Assembly: GCA_019115455.1 (NCBI GenBank)
Contig: DXDN01000006.1
Span: 1-64,000, forward strand
Direction: 5' to 3'
DNA from: Candidatus Eubacterium faecigallinarum
GTDB taxonomy: Bacteria > Bacillota > Clostridia > Oscillospirales > Acutalibacteraceae
DNA: 64,000 nt
The position numbers and the translations under genes are program-made. The notes beneath the pieces were generated by a model. It saw only the letters and a program-made list of their open reading frames with translations, had not been told where the DNA came from and ran no database searches. Positions 36,918-45,878 of this stretch are shown here, one piece after another (within the stretch, counting starts at the first letter, position 1; every line of letters begins with the position of its first letter).

Positions 36918-37802
36918 TTATCTGTCCCTGTTCACAAGTTTAAGTGCAAGGAGCTTGATAAATTCTGTGTCTTCAAATGCGTCAAGCTGACTTATAGCAT
37001 TGTCAGTAAGTTTTTTAACGTCCTGCTGTGCCTTGGTCAGTCCTGCAATAGTAGCATATGTTTTCTTACTATTTGTGGCGTCTGAGCCGACCGGTTTGCC
37101 GAGCTTTTTCTCGTCACCTGTAATATCAAGAATATCGTCCTGAATTTGAAACGCAATACCGAGTGAATAAGCGAATTTTGAAGCGGCTGCCATTTGACTG
37201 CTGTCTGCGCCTGCACTTATACAGCCTAAAAGACAAGCGGCGGAAATTAAAGCGCCGGTCTTAAGTTTATAAACTGTCAAAAGCTCCTTGAGGTTAGGAC
37301 TGCCTTGTTCGAACAAAAGGTCGATTACCTGACCGCCTATCATACCGCTTACACCGGAATTCTGTGCAAGAAGGCTTACCGCAATAACTTTTTTGTCATC
37401 AGAAAGCTCAGCTTCGCTGATAATCTCAAAAGCATGGGTAAGAAGAGCGTCGCCTGCAAGCAGTGCCGTTGCCTCATCAAATTGTTTGTGACAGCTTGGC
37501 TTGCCGCGTCTTAGGTCATCATTATCCATGCACGGAAGATCGTCATGAATCAAGCTGTATGTATGCACATACTCCAGTGCGCATGCCAGCGGCAGGCAGT
37601 CATTTCTTGTTCCTCCGCAGGCTCTGGCAAATTCAAGCGCCAAAACAGGTCTTATTCTCTTTCCGCCGTTAATAAGGCTGTATTTCATAGCCTCGGCAAC
37701 CTGATACTGACCGTCCTTAGCGTCCGGCAAGTAAGACAAAAGTGAGTTGTCTACCTTTCTGATATCGTTTTTCAGAATATTTTCAAACTCAAAATCCGTC
37801 AT
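36918..37802 (-). CDS. ispA: Polyprenyl synthetase (farnesyl/geranylgeranyl diphosphate synthase)
   Basis: A 294-residue trans-prenyltransferase. The first Asp-rich motif is HDDLPCMDNDDLRRG (near 85) and the second FQIQDDILDITGD (near 222). Product length is set by residues before the first motif (YVHTYSLI), which fit a farnesyl diphosphate synthase, but this is not proof. It is seven bases after xseB and 22 before dxs. Confidence 0.94.
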   Translation of the reverse strand: MTDFEFENILKNDIRKVDNSLLSYLPDAKDGQYQVAEAMKYSLINGGKRIRPVLALEFARACGGTRNDCLPLACALEYVHTYSLIHDDLPCMDNDDLRRGKPSCHKQFDEATALLAGDALLTHAFEIISEAELSDDKKVIAVSLLAQNSGVSGMIGGQVIDLLFEQGSPNLKELLTVYKLKTGALISAACLLGCISAGADSSQMAAASKFAYSLGIAFQIQDDILDITGDEKKLGKPVGSDATNSKKTYATIAGLTKAQQDVKKLTDNAISQLDAFEDTEFIKLLALKLVNRDR

Positions 37803-37809
37803 TTATAAA

Positions 37810-38031
37810 TTACTCCTTGTTCTCCTCTTTAGTTAATACCGTTATTTTCTGCTGAGCTTCCTCAAGCTTTTTGGAACACAGAGCAGTGAGGGCGGTTCCC
37901 TCCTCAAAAAGTTTCATACTTTCATCAAGAGAAACTTCATTTCTTTCAAGTATTAAAACTATTTCCTCCAACCGTTTAACCGCTGTTTCATATGTCATAT
38001 TATTAAGCTGAGTGTTATTTTCATTGCTCAT
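37810..38031 (-). CDS. xseB: Exodeoxyribonuclease VII small subunit
   Basis: A 73-residue helical protein with the family core TYETAVKRLEEIVLILERNEVSLDESMKLFEEG. It binds XseA. The start overlaps xseA by 11 bases. Confidence 0.95.
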   Translation of the reverse strand: MSNENNTQLNNMTYETAVKRLEEIVLILERNEVSLDESMKLFEEGTALTALCSKKLEEAQQKITVLTKEENKE

Positions 38032-39232
38032 ATTCTTTCACCTCATTAACTGTACAAACTGCGCTGCCGTCACGCAAAACAATTTCCACTTTATCATCGG
38101 TTTTAATCTGTCCGACAGATTTTATAACACACTCGTCTTGCCCTTTAATAACTCCGTATCCCCTGCCTAAAACAGCCAGCGGACTGAGGGCGTCAAGTCT
38201 TCCGGCAAGCTGACCGAGCCTGAGACGTGATGTTTTTACACAATGCTCAAAAGCCTTTGATAAATCAAGATTCAGGCTCTTGATGTCATCATAAAAGGAC
38301 TCATAATATTTAATTGGGTCGGACAGTACGCTGTCATAAACAATAGAATCAAACCGCTGATATTCGCTCTCAAGCCTGTGAATAAGCAACAGTGAGAGCC
38401 TTTGCTTAGCGTTTGATAAAAAGCTTTTAAGTTCGTTGATGTCAGGCACCGCAAGCTCTGCGGCGGCACTGGGAGTAGGCGCTCTCAAATCAGAAACAAA
38501 ATCACATATTGTAAAATCGGTTTCGTGACCTACTGCTGAAATTATCGGCGTTTTACATTCATAAACAGCCCTGGCGACCTGCTGGGTGTTAAAAGCCCAG
38601 AGATCCTCGATTGAACCTCCGCCGCGGCCCACAATGATTACATCAATATCCCCCATATTATCAAGAGTTTTAATTGAATGAACAATATCTGCCGGAGCCT
38701 GGTCACCCTGAACGATAGTGGGTGAAATTATTATCTCGCAAAGGGGATAACGTCTTTGAATAATATTTTTTATATCCTCAACGGCGGCGCCCGTATTAGA
38801 GGTGGCAACGCCTATTTTTGACGGATATTTCGGTATCGGCTTTTTGTGCTCAGGGCTGAAAAGTCCCTCTTTTTCAAGCTGCTGTTTAAGCTGCTCAAAA
38901 GCCATATAAAGTGCGCCGTAGCCGTCCGGCTGCATATCGCTGACATAAAGCTGATAAACTCCGTCACGGTCATAAACGGACACGTTCCCCCTGCAAACGA
39001 CGTTCATGCCGTCTTCAGGGTTAAATTTAAGCCTCTGAGCATAGGAAGAAAACATAACCGCTTTGAGCTGGGATTTATCATCCTTAAGCGTAAAATAAAT
39101 ATGTCCGCTGCGGGCATAATATTTAAAATTACTTATTTCTCCCACAATATAAATATTTTTAAGCGGCTCGCTGGAATCAATCAGCGACTTAATATAAAAA
39201 TTTAACTGTGAAACTGTTAGTGCATTACTCAT
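38021..39232 (-). CDS. xseA: Exodeoxyribonuclease VII large subunit
   Basis: A 403-residue single-strand nuclease subunit. The N-terminal OB-fold (VSQLNFYIKSLIDSSEPLKNIYIVGEISNF) is followed by the catalytic domain with DVIIVGRGGGSIEDLWAFN, PIISAVGHETDFTICDFVSDLRAPTPSAAAE and the C-terminal VLGRGYGVI. It overlaps the M22-type protease gene by eight bases and xseB by 11. Confidence 0.96.
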   Translation of the reverse strand: MSNALTVSQLNFYIKSLIDSSEPLKNIYIVGEISNFKYYARSGHIYFTLKDDKSQLKAVMFSSYAQRLKFNPEDGMNVVCRGNVSVYDRDGVYQLYVSDMQPDGYGALYMAFEQLKQQLEKEGLFSPEHKKPIPKYPSKIGVATSNTGAAVEDIKNIIQRRYPLCEIIISPTIVQGDQAPADIVHSIKTLDNMGDIDVIIVGRGGGSIEDLWAFNTQQVARAVYECKTPIISAVGHETDFTICDFVSDLRAPTPSAAAELAVPDINELKSFLSNAKQRLSLLLIHRLESEYQRFDSIVYDSVLSDPIKYYESFYDDIKSLNLDLSKAFEHCVKTSRLRLGQLAGRLDALSPLAVLGRGYGVIKGQDECVIKSVGQIKTDDKVEIVLRDGSAVCTVNEVKEYEQ

Positions 39233-40148
39233 TATTATCCTTTAAATATGCGTATACCGCAATACCTGCGGCGTTGTCGCAGCTAAACTGCGGCTTTGCA
39301 AAATATGCGTCAAATCGGCTTGTTATATTTTTTCTGATTAAAGTATTCGACATTACTCCGCCTGCGTAAACAAGCGTAATGTCGCCGAATTCATCAAGTA
39401 TTTGAGAGGTCATTTCCTCAATAGCGGCGCTGACGCTTGACAAAACGAATTTGGATATATCACATGCGTTCTCGCCGTTTTCATACATTTTTTTAGCCTT
39501 GTTTTCTATGCCCGAAAGCGAGCAGTTTTTGCCTGTCATTGACGGTTTTATTTTAAATTTTTTGTCGCTTTGCTTTGAAAGCCTGTCCAGCTCTGCTCCG
39601 CAGGGAAAATCAAGTCCGAGCATTACTCCTGCCCTGTCAATAGCCTGTCCTGCCTTGAGGTCAAGACTTTGAGCAACAATGCTTATTTTAATTAAATTAT
39701 CCTTGTCTGGCTCAACAAGCAGCGCTTCGGTTGTGCCTCCGCTGACATGAAAAGCAATAAATTTCTGATTTATAAGGTCAAGGCGTCCTATCGAATAAAG
39801 CGCCGCCAGCACGTGCCCTGTCTGATGAGAGGTTTCGTACAAATCAGCGCCTGTGAATCTGCTCACGGCTGTGGCAGCACATTTTCCCACAAGAAAACAC
39901 GGCATATAGCTGCCGTCAACACTGCGTGGTCTTGTGCTGACTCCGACGGCTTTTATTGATTCGTTGCTGTATCCGATTTTTTCGATAAGAACAGGAAGAT
40001 TTACTGTGTGCTGAAAAACGGCGTCGCTTTGGCGCAGACCCCGCTGTCCGCTTGAAACAGTTAAAAGCTGTTTTTCCTGGCGTATTTGTTCGCCGTCAAA
40101 CAAAGCAAGTGATGTGGTGTAATTACTTGTGTCAAATCCTAAATACAT
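39225..40148 (-). CDS. TsaD/Kae1-like M22-family protein (TsaD paralogue)
   Basis: A 307-residue ASKHA-fold protein: LGFDTSNYTTSLALFD at the start, FQHTVNLPVLIEKIGY, HQTGHVLAA (metal-type His pair), FHVSGGTTEALLVE and a C-terminal VYAGGVMSNTLIRK. Canonical TsaD (t6A synthesis) is about 335 residues and has HxxxH in a different setting. This shorter paralogue is commonly found between nusB and xseA in Clostridia and has no assigned function. A true TsaD should be encoded elsewhere. Confidence 0.85.
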   Translation of the reverse strand: MYLGFDTSNYTTSLALFDGEQIRQEKQLLTVSSGQRGLRQSDAVFQHTVNLPVLIEKIGYSNESIKAVGVSTRPRSVDGSYMPCFLVGKCAATAVSRFTGADLYETSHQTGHVLAALYSIGRLDLINQKFIAFHVSGGTTEALLVEPDKDNLIKISIVAQSLDLKAGQAIDRAGVMLGLDFPCGAELDRLSKQSDKKFKIKPSMTGKNCSLSGIENKAKKMYENGENACDISKFVLSSVSAAIEEMTSQILDEFGDITLVYAGGVMSNTLIRKNITSRFDAYFAKPQFSCDNAAGIAVYAYLKDNNE

Positions 40149-40149
40149 A

Positions 40150-40542
40150 TTATTTTTCTCTTGCCACTGAACCCAAAATTCCGTTTATGTATGAAGCGTC
40201 GGATGCACCGGCATATTTTTTTGCAAGGTCAACTGCCTCGTTTATAGCAACGCTGACCGGCACATTGTCCACGTATTTCATTTCATAAAGCGCAACATAG
40301 AGTACTGCCAACGTAACTTTTGGAAGACGTGTAACCTTCCATGATTTTGAATATGTATTTATTATTTCGTTAAACTCATCAATTTTGCCACTGATGCCCG
40401 AAGACACTTCCTTGGCATAATCGCAGACTTCTTCAACATTGTCGCTGTAAAGCGCAATCAGCTCGTCCAGATTATCGTTAATTTCAAACAGGTTTTCAAA
40501 CGTAAGAAAAAACGCCTGTTCTCTCATTTCATTTCTTTTCAT
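40150..40542 (-). CDS. nusB: Transcription antitermination protein NusB
   Basis: A 130-residue all-helical protein; MKRNEMREQAFFLTFENLF at the start and VPVSVAINEAVDLAKKYAGASDASYINGILG at the end (given here as two conserved blocks) identify NusB, which acts in rRNA antitermination. It abuts the M22-type gene by one base and heads the nusB-to-recN transcript. Confidence 0.95.
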   Translation of the reverse strand: MKRNEMREQAFFLTFENLFEINDNLDELIALYSDNVEEVCDYAKEVSSGISGKIDEFNEIINTYSKSWKVTRLPKVTLAVLYVALYEMKYVDNVPVSVAINEAVDLAKKYAGASDASYINGILGSVAREK

Positions 40543-40653
40543 AGTGTTTATACTCCGTAAAATGCGGTAATTAATAGTAAAATTTACACGATAAAAATAA
40601 TTGCCGACAAAATATTAATTTGCCGGCAAACTGAGACTTACAGTCAAACTGTA

Positions 40654-41043
40654 TTAATCTTCACTTTCACAAGGTTCTTTTTCAGCCGGTGTGTCAAAAT
40701 CGATTCCGGCAACGATAACATTAACTTTTTTTACAAGTCTGCCTGTCATATTCTGAACGGAATCCTTAACAGCAGCCTGAACTTGAGTTGCTACTGTCTG
40801 AAATTTCTTACCGGGTGAAACATTGATATAAATGCTTATGCTGAAATCTTCACCGTCCGGAATAATCCTGATGGGACTCATTACCTTAAGACTACCCTGT
40901 TTTATTGTGTTCATAACATCGGCAGGGCCGTTATAAAAAGATGATACGCCGTCAACGTCCTTAGCGGCGTTTATTGCTATTGAAGAAATGACCTCGTTGG
41001 AAATAACGAGCTCACCCATTGAACTCTTAGAAATGATTTCCAT
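40654..41043 (-). CDS. Asp23/Gls24 family envelope stress protein
   Basis: A 129-residue alkaline-shock-type protein. The core GELVISNEVISSIAINAAKDVDG, then SISIYINVSPGKKFQTVATQVQ and VKDSVQNMTGRLVKKVNVIVAGI, is the Asp23 domain. In other Firmicutes such proteins are membrane-tethered through AmaP; the acidic tail here has no membrane segment. It sits between spoIIIAH and nusB, as in many Clostridia. Confidence 0.93.
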   Translation of the reverse strand: MEIISKSSMGELVISNEVISSIAINAAKDVDGVSSFYNGPADVMNTIKQGSLKVMSPIRIIPDGEDFSISIYINVSPGKKFQTVATQVQAAVKDSVQNMTGRLVKKVNVIVAGIDFDTPAEKEPCESED

Positions 41044-41097
41044 AAGCGACCTCCTTGTTTTTAAACATTATATCATAAGATGAATAAATATACAAGA

Positions 41098-41718
41098 TTA
41101 ATTTGACTGAATTATCGTAACGTCCTCATATGAGCATCCGAGCTGACCCGTGGCTATTTCTTTAATCTGAAGAATTATGGTATCCGTAAGATCTTCCACG
41201 TCGACAATAACGTCAACTTTATTGGATTCTTCATTGATTACAGCGATGCAGTTATTAACGCCCTTGGCACACACAAGTGTTTCGATTTTATTTTCAGCGT
41301 TGATTGTGTCGGATATTTCAGCAATTTTCTGAGTAGCTTCTTTCTTCGCTTCTTCACTCTCGGATGATGAGTCTACAATTGCCTGAAGTTTTTCAAGGCT
41401 TTCGTCACGGGCTTTCTGTCTGTCTACTCTGGCAGTGGAGAAATATTCGCTTTCAGTTGTCGGCTCAGTTGTTGCGTCAACATATGTTGCCTCGCCGAGT
41501 ATCTTCTCCTTTGCTTCGGAAATTGTGCTTACCTTTGATGAAAGGTCGCTGTTTTCCCAGTACCAGTTGCCCATTGCCCCTACTGCCAAAAGCAAGATAA
41601 AGCAGGAAATCGCGATTTTAGTTTTTCGTGTTTTTTTTCTGCGGATTTCATTATCGGTAAGTACGGGCTTTTCCTTATTTTCGTTGCTGATATTGTTGTT
41701 GTTTTTATTTTTGCTCAT
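41098..41718 (-). CDS. spoIIIAH: Stage III sporulation protein AH
   Basis: A 206-residue mother-cell membrane protein that pairs with SpoIIQ across the forespore membranes. A basic Asn-rich N-terminus is followed by one membrane segment (about 36-55) and an extracellular domain of the YscJ/FliF-like type near residues 90-206 (ARDESLEKLQAIVDSS, TIILQIKEIATGQLGCSYEDVTII). Start at 41718 has AAGGTG upstream; the frame to 41736 is longer by six residues. It is last in the spoIIIA operon. Confidence 0.94.
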   Translation of the reverse strand: MSKNKNNNNISNENKEKPVLTDNEIRRKKTRKTKIAISCFILLLAVGAMGNWYWENSDLSSKVSTISEAKEKILGEATYVDATTEPTTESEYFSTARVDRQKARDESLEKLQAIVDSSSESEEAKKEATQKIAEISDTINAENKIETLVCAKGVNNCIAVINEESNKVDVIVDVEDLTDTIILQIKEIATGQLGCSYEDVTIIQSN

Positions 41719-41732
41719 TTTTATCACCTTTA

Positions 41733-42260
41733 TCAATTTTTTATTTTTGCAACAGAAACTCTGTTTGCCGGTATATTAAAAAGAGAGGTTACGGATTCTA
41801 TTATTCGTTCTTTTACTGCAATGTTCTCACCACCTGTGCAGACTACCGTAACACCCTGAACTTTCGGAAGATATTCTTTTATAAGTACCGGGGTCTCGCC
41901 GTCTTGAGAATCGTATATTACATACTCGTCTTTCTGATTCGTGGAGCTGTCATCACTTTTTGTTTCCACATCTGTGGCATATACGCTTTCCGTTGAGTTT
42001 TCAAGTGTAATCATCACACGGCAATCGCCCACCCCGTCTATTGATGAAATAACATCTGTCAGTTTATTTTCCAGCTGTTGAGTGTACTGCTCGTAGCTGA
42101 TTTTTTCACTCTCGTCTGACGAACTGTTCTCGCCGCTGCCGGCAAATATATCCGATGCAAATATCAAAATAATACCGATCAGTCCGACTGCGACAATTAT
42201 TTTAATTTTTTTACTGTCCTGAGTCATAAGACCTTTTAGCGTTTCCTGAACTTTATTCAC
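41733..42260 (-). CDS. spoIIIAG: Stage III sporulation protein AG
   Basis: A 175-residue membrane protein forming a ring in the SpoIIIA-SpoIIQ channel. One membrane segment (about residues 21-42) is followed by a ring-building domain with YEQQLENKLTDVISSIDGVGDCRVMITLE-type sequence (core TDVISSIDGVGDCRVMIT) and VQGVTVVCTGGENIAVKERI. I take the GTG at 42260, which overlaps the spoIIIAF stop and has GAGGTG ten bases upstream. The TTG at 42299 would give 13 more residues deep inside spoIIIAF. Confidence 0.93.
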   Translation of the reverse strand: MNKVQETLKGLMTQDSKKIKIIVAVGLIGIILIFASDIFAGSGENSSSDESEKISYEQYTQQLENKLTDVISSIDGVGDCRVMITLENSTESVYATDVETKSDDSSTNQKDEYVIYDSQDGETPVLIKEYLPKVQGVTVVCTGGENIAVKERIIESVTSLFNIPANRVSVAKIKN

Positions 42261-42690
42261 CAAGATAATACACCTCTGCATTAATTCCCATACTGTCAAA
42301 CAAATACTGCTTTATTTCATCGGCATTATATGTTGACGGTACTGAAACTTTAAGCTCTTCTATAAAAATCTCATTATCTTTCATCACGATATCGCACTCT
42401 GCAATACAGGAACTGTATCCTCCTTCAGCAAGTTTCTGCTCAACCTGGGTTGAAACTGTTTTTTCATATGTTTGGCTCTGCTCAGACTGAGCGTCGGAAA
42501 TGTTGAATTCGGGCAAAGTGAAATCTATTTGTGCGCTCTTAAACGGATAAATAAATGAAAGAAAAATAAATGTAGCAAGTATTATTTTAAAAAATCTGCC
42601 CATATTGCCTTTAGGCGTTAATATGGAAAATATAACTGAAATAATCAGCGTTATACAAATCGTATAAGTCCATTCTTTTAAAAAATCCAT
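42253..42690 (-). CDS. spoIIIAF: Stage III sporulation protein AF
   Basis: A 145-residue protein with two N-terminal membrane segments (about 8-27 and 33-50) and a soluble ferredoxin-like C-terminal half. It is part of the mother-cell SpoIIIA complex. It starts one base after the spoIIIAE stop. Confidence 0.9.
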   Translation of the reverse strand: MDFLKEWTYTICITLIISVIFSILTPKGNMGRFFKIILATFIFLSFIYPFKSAQIDFTLPEFNISDAQSEQSQTYEKTVSTQVEQKLAEGGYSSCIAECDIVMKDNEIFIEELKVSVPSTYNADEIKQYLFDSMGINAEVYYLGE

Positions 42691-43821
42691 TTAAACTCCC
42701 GACTTTGCCGCAACAAGTATTCCTATTGAAATAATTGTGGTAACCATTGTTAGAATCAAAAGAACGTCAACTATTAACAATGCGTCACGAAAGGTCTCTA
42801 TTGCACGCACACATCCTGTGTCTCCGAAAAGATCGCCGCACATTGAAGCGCCTGACAATACAAGCCGCCACAAGTTTACTTCTATAAGTGCCGGCAGAAA
42901 CACCGAAACAACTGCAATTATGCCCACCACGCCGACGCTTGTTTTTATCAGGCTTGAATAGCTTTGTATTGAAAGCAGTCCCTCGCTGATAGAACTTCCG
43001 ATTACGGGAACCACTGAATTAATCGCAAATCTTACTGACCTGAGTCCTAGCGCGTCCGCTCTTGATGCTACTGCCGTTTTTACTGATAATATTGAAACAA
43101 ATATTGCCGAAAGCGTTGAAATTGCGGTGGTTATAACTCGTTTGAGCATCCTTATAGTAGAATTCAGATTCAGCTCCTGGCGCAATCCTGAACAGATGCC
43201 AAGTGCTAAAAAGCAGTTGGTTATAGGAATGAAAACAAGTTCTGATATGTAATTCATCGCCTGGGCAAGTACAAGAAGCGTAGTGTTGACTGAAAAAGAT
43301 GTCATCGCTGAGCCTGAGGTCGCCACAATTATGCAAAATGCAGGAAAGAACGCGAAAGAAAAATTCGCGCACAGCTCAATGGTCGAACAGCAAAGCGCAA
43401 AGCAGTCTGTAAGCGAATATACAAGAAATACTGAAACAATGAGAGTTGAAAGCGTAGAAAATACCGACGATATTTCGCTTTTGTTTATTTGAGTATTAAA
43501 TGACCTGAAAAAAGATGAGAGTAGAACAAAAACAATGACGATGATTCCCGATTTTACAGGTCCGTCGGCACTGTTGGTAATCACAGAATAAATATGTTCC
43601 AAGACGCTCTCTAAGGAAATATCCGTCAGGTTTTCATAGTCAAAATCAAGTATCCCCAGCGAGTCAAGAAAGTCCTGGGTGTCGTCGTCCAAAAGCTCAA
43701 AGGAGCTGAGGTCGAACGAATTGAGATACTCGTTATATTCATCTTGATTCACGTCTTCAGCCGCCGAGCAGTTAAAAGGAACCATAAGCAGCAAAATTAA
43801 AACTATTAACAATCTTTTCAT
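42691..43821 (-). CDS. spoIIIAE: Stage III sporulation protein AE
   Basis: A 376-residue polytopic membrane protein with an N-terminal signal peptide (about 1-20), an acidic exposed stretch (22-75) and about seven membrane segments. SpoIIIAE is a core membrane part of the SpoIIIA channel. The conserved block SVVPVIGSSISEGLLSI lies near 270. It overlaps spoIIIAD by four bases. Confidence 0.94.
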   Translation of the reverse strand: MKRLLIVLILLLMVPFNCSAAEDVNQDEYNEYLNSFDLSSFELLDDDTQDFLDSLGILDFDYENLTDISLESVLEHIYSVITNSADGPVKSGIIVIVFVLLSSFFRSFNTQINKSEISSVFSTLSTLIVSVFLVYSLTDCFALCCSTIELCANFSFAFFPAFCIIVATSGSAMTSFSVNTTLLVLAQAMNYISELVFIPITNCFLALGICSGLRQELNLNSTIRMLKRVITTAISTLSAIFVSILSVKTAVASRADALGLRSVRFAINSVVPVIGSSISEGLLSIQSYSSLIKTSVGVVGIIAVVSVFLPALIEVNLWRLVLSGASMCGDLFGDTGCVRAIETFRDALLIVDVLLILTMVTTIISIGILVAAKSGV

Positions 43822-44198
43822 TTCAACAATCCCGTAACAATATTTATGACTGTTTCAAAAAGCGGCAGAGTCATTATGAGAATAAGTACCTTAGAGGCTG
43901 TTTCCGTCTGAGATGCAAGCGCGTTTTCGCCTGAATCACGGCAGAGGTCAGCCACAAACTGGGCAATCAGTGAAATGCCGAGAATTCTCATCATAAGTGA
44001 TATATATGTATTTATATTATCCGCTTGGGTCGACAAGTCATATATTTTTGTCGCAATGTCATAAAGGTCGTCTGCAACCGTAACAAACAGTATAATTCCG
44101 CATGCCGCCGCTAAAATAATCGAAAACTCTCTTTTTGTTTCTTTAAGAAAAAGTATCAGCAAAAGAGAGATTAATACAAACCCCGCTATCTTTATCAT
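43818..44198 (-). CDS. spoIIIAD: Stage III sporulation protein AD
   Basis: A 126-residue membrane protein with four hydrophobic segments. The segment SLMMRILGISLIAQFVADLCRDSGENALAS, conserved in SpoIIIAD, carries the charged RDSGE motif inside the membrane part (core FVADLCRDSGENALA). It overlaps spoIIIAC by four bases. Confidence 0.94.
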   Translation of the reverse strand: MIKIAGFVLISLLLILFLKETKREFSIILAAACGIILFVTVADDLYDIATKIYDLSTQADNINTYISLMMRILGISLIAQFVADLCRDSGENALASQTETASKVLILIMTLPLFETVINIVTGLLK

Positions 44199-44389
44199 AG
44201 GTCAAACAGAGATTTAACGGTGGAAAAGAGGTCGCTTATTTCCGGCACGAGAATCATAAGTACAACGATAACCCCTGCAAGCGTAGTCAGCATTGCCTGC
44301 TCTTCCCTGCCGCTTCTGATAAGCACGGTATTCAGCACGGCGACAATTATTCCTATTGCCGCAATTTTAAAAATAAAATCAACTTCCAT
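44195..44389 (-). CDS. spoIIIAC: Stage III sporulation protein AC
   Basis: A 64-residue protein with two membrane segments, MEVDFIFKIAAIGIIVAVLN and AMLTTLAGVIVVLMILVP. Size and sequence match SpoIIIAC. It is eight bases after the spoIIIAB stop. Confidence 0.94.
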   Translation of the reverse strand: MEVDFIFKIAAIGIIVAVLNTVLIRSGREEQAMLTTLAGVIVVLMILVPEISDLFSTVKSLFDL

Positions 44390-44397
44390 TTATCCTC

Positions 44398-44841
44398 CTA
44401 TATCAGCAAAACCGAAACAAGAACACCTGAAAAAAGCCCAAAGACGATATACAGTTTATGATGTTTGTTATAGTAATCCTGATATTGCTTTCTAAGCATT
44501 TTAAAATATCCCAGATACTGGTTAATGTAACTTATCTGACAGTCAACGTCATATTTGCCAACAGTATTAAACAGCAGCCTTGAGCGGTCGTTTTCCTCCG
44601 GCGGAAGCGGTGAATTTTCATTTTTGAGCGTGAAGTCAAAATGTTTAAGACGAGGATCTGCTTTAAGGTCCGCCATTATGGCTTCTGTTTCAGGAGAAGT
44701 ACTGCTTAGCATCATGAGTATTTTCTCCCCTATATAAATAAGGCTGTCGATATAGCTTATCTGCCGTCGTTTAAACGCCGCTACCATCACTCCAAGGGAA
44801 GACGAAAAAAGAATTATCATTACCATTCCTGCTGCTTTCAA
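44398..44841 (-). CDS. spoIIIAB: Stage III sporulation protein AB
   Basis: A 147-residue protein, shorter than the roughly 170 residues of B. subtilis SpoIIIAB. A membrane segment at each end (about 3-22 and 130-146) flanks a helical domain (RRQISYIDSLIYIGEKILMM). The role is in the mother-cell SpoIIIA complex. The start lies 71 bases inside the 3' end of spoIIIAA, an unusually long overlap; the N-terminal membrane segment argues that this start is right. Confidence 0.9.
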   Translation of the reverse strand: MKAAGMVMIILFSSSLGVMVAAFKRRQISYIDSLIYIGEKILMMLSSTSPETEAIMADLKADPRLKHFDFTLKNENSPLPPEENDRSRLLFNTVGKYDVDCQISYINQYLGYFKMLRKQYQDYYNKHHKLYIVFGLFSGVLVSVLLI

Positions 44842-45751
44842 ATTTCTCAGACCTCAAATCAATAATTTCAAATTTATCTGTAAATGATTTAAGTAGAACT
44901 ATGTAGTCAAATTGACCGGTTTCAATCAGTCCTGAAAGTATACTGTTAGCCGGGGCATTGTCGTAATAGTTAAAATGAACCGAAACCGCAAAGCTTACGC
45001 CTGTTGAAAATCCGCTTCGTATAGCTTCAAGCTCATCAATGTTTCCTATCTCGTCGCAGACAATGATATCCGGCGAAAGAGTTCGTGTGGCAATTTCTAT
45101 TCCCCTGGATTTTTCAAATCCGCTGAGCACATCGGTATTGACACCCACGTCAAAGCCTCCTGCAATCTCGCACCTTTCATCAACAATCGCAATCTTTCTG
45201 TACTTTCCTGAAAAACCGCTTGACAGCTGCCTTGAAAAATCCCTGAGAAATGTTGTTTTACCTGATAAAACAGAACCTGCCACAATGATACTCGGAGTAT
45301 TATCTGTATATAGTTCATTTAATATCACGCGTGAGCATCCCCGGTGCTCTCCTGCAATTCTGATGTTGATTGAGTCGATATTCCTAACCGATGAGATTTT
45401 GCCGTCCTTGTAAACTGCCGATGACGCAATACCGACTCTTGAACCGTTTTTGGCAGTTATATAGCCGTCGACCATGGTGTGCATATTAGTGTGAAACGAC
45501 CTGTTGCACAGCCTGTCTGTAATAAAATCAAATTCTTCGTCACCGACAGTAAGGGATTTATCTGAACAATTAGAGGCAAGCGTACCGCTGAAAGTAATAA
45601 AATACGGCGTCTTTTTTATGTAGACTATAATTGCTTTACCCCGCCTGAGCCTTATTTCCGTTATCGCAGAAAGTATATCCGAAGAAAAGTTTCTGAATAT
45701 TCCGGCAAGGCTTTCGGGAAACAAGCTTATAAAATAAGAAATATTGTCCAA
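44771..45751 (-). CDS. spoIIIAA: Stage III sporulation protein AA (ATPase)
   Basis: A 326-residue secretion-type ATPase driving the SpoIIIA-SpoIIQ complex. Walker A reads AGSVLSGKTTFLRDFSR (near 158), with Ser-Val-Leu in place of the usual Pro-Pro-x. Walker B is DIIVCDEIG (near 230), and VDERCEIAGG precedes it. First gene of the spoIIIA operon, preceded by a sigma-E-like promoter. The C-terminal 24 residues are encoded over spoIIIAB and look like a tail. Confidence 0.94.
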   Translation of the reverse strand: MDNISYFISLFPESLAGIFRNFSSDILSAITEIRLRRGKAIIVYIKKTPYFITFSGTLASNCSDKSLTVGDEEFDFITDRLCNRSFHTNMHTMVDGYITAKNGSRVGIASSAVYKDGKISSVRNIDSINIRIAGEHRGCSRVILNELYTDNTPSIIVAGSVLSGKTTFLRDFSRQLSSGFSGKYRKIAIVDERCEIAGGFDVGVNTDVLSGFEKSRGIEIATRTLSPDIIVCDEIGNIDELEAIRSGFSTGVSFAVSVHFNYYDNAPANSILSGLIETGQFDYIVLLKSFTDKFEIIDLRSEKFESSRNGNDNSFFVFPWSDGSGV

Positions 45752-45767
45752 CTAATCACCTCGATAA

Positions 45768-45796
45768 AATCTATGCGAACAAGTAACAGTTTATTC
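45768..45796 (-). promoter_or_regulatory. Sigma-E-like promoter of the spoIIIA operon
   Basis: On the minus strand GAATAAA (45796-45790) and CATAGATT (45775-45768) are separated by 14 bases. The first fits the sigma-E -35 consensus KMATAWW fully and the second fits CATACAHT at seven of eight positions. The position, 17-45 bases upstream of spoIIIAA, agrees with known sigma-E control of this operon. Confidence 0.65.
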
Positions 45797-45808
45797 AAAA
45801 ATATTTTA

Positions 45809-45837
45809 TTGAAGAATTTAAGATGATGTGTTATTAT
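45809..45837 (+). promoter_or_regulatory. Sigma-A-type promoter of the yfhO-like gene
   Basis: TTGAAG (45809-45814), 17-base spacer, TATTAT (45832-45837). The start would be near 45844 and the coding start is at 45879. Confidence 0.55.
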
Positions 45838-45878
45838 GTTCTTGCAATAAAATAAATATATAATGATTTGGTGAAAAT

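Noticed and set aside
41364-41779. Rightward frames opposite spoIIIAH
   Set aside because: They lie antisense to a well-supported sporulation gene and have no ribosome binding sites or family features.
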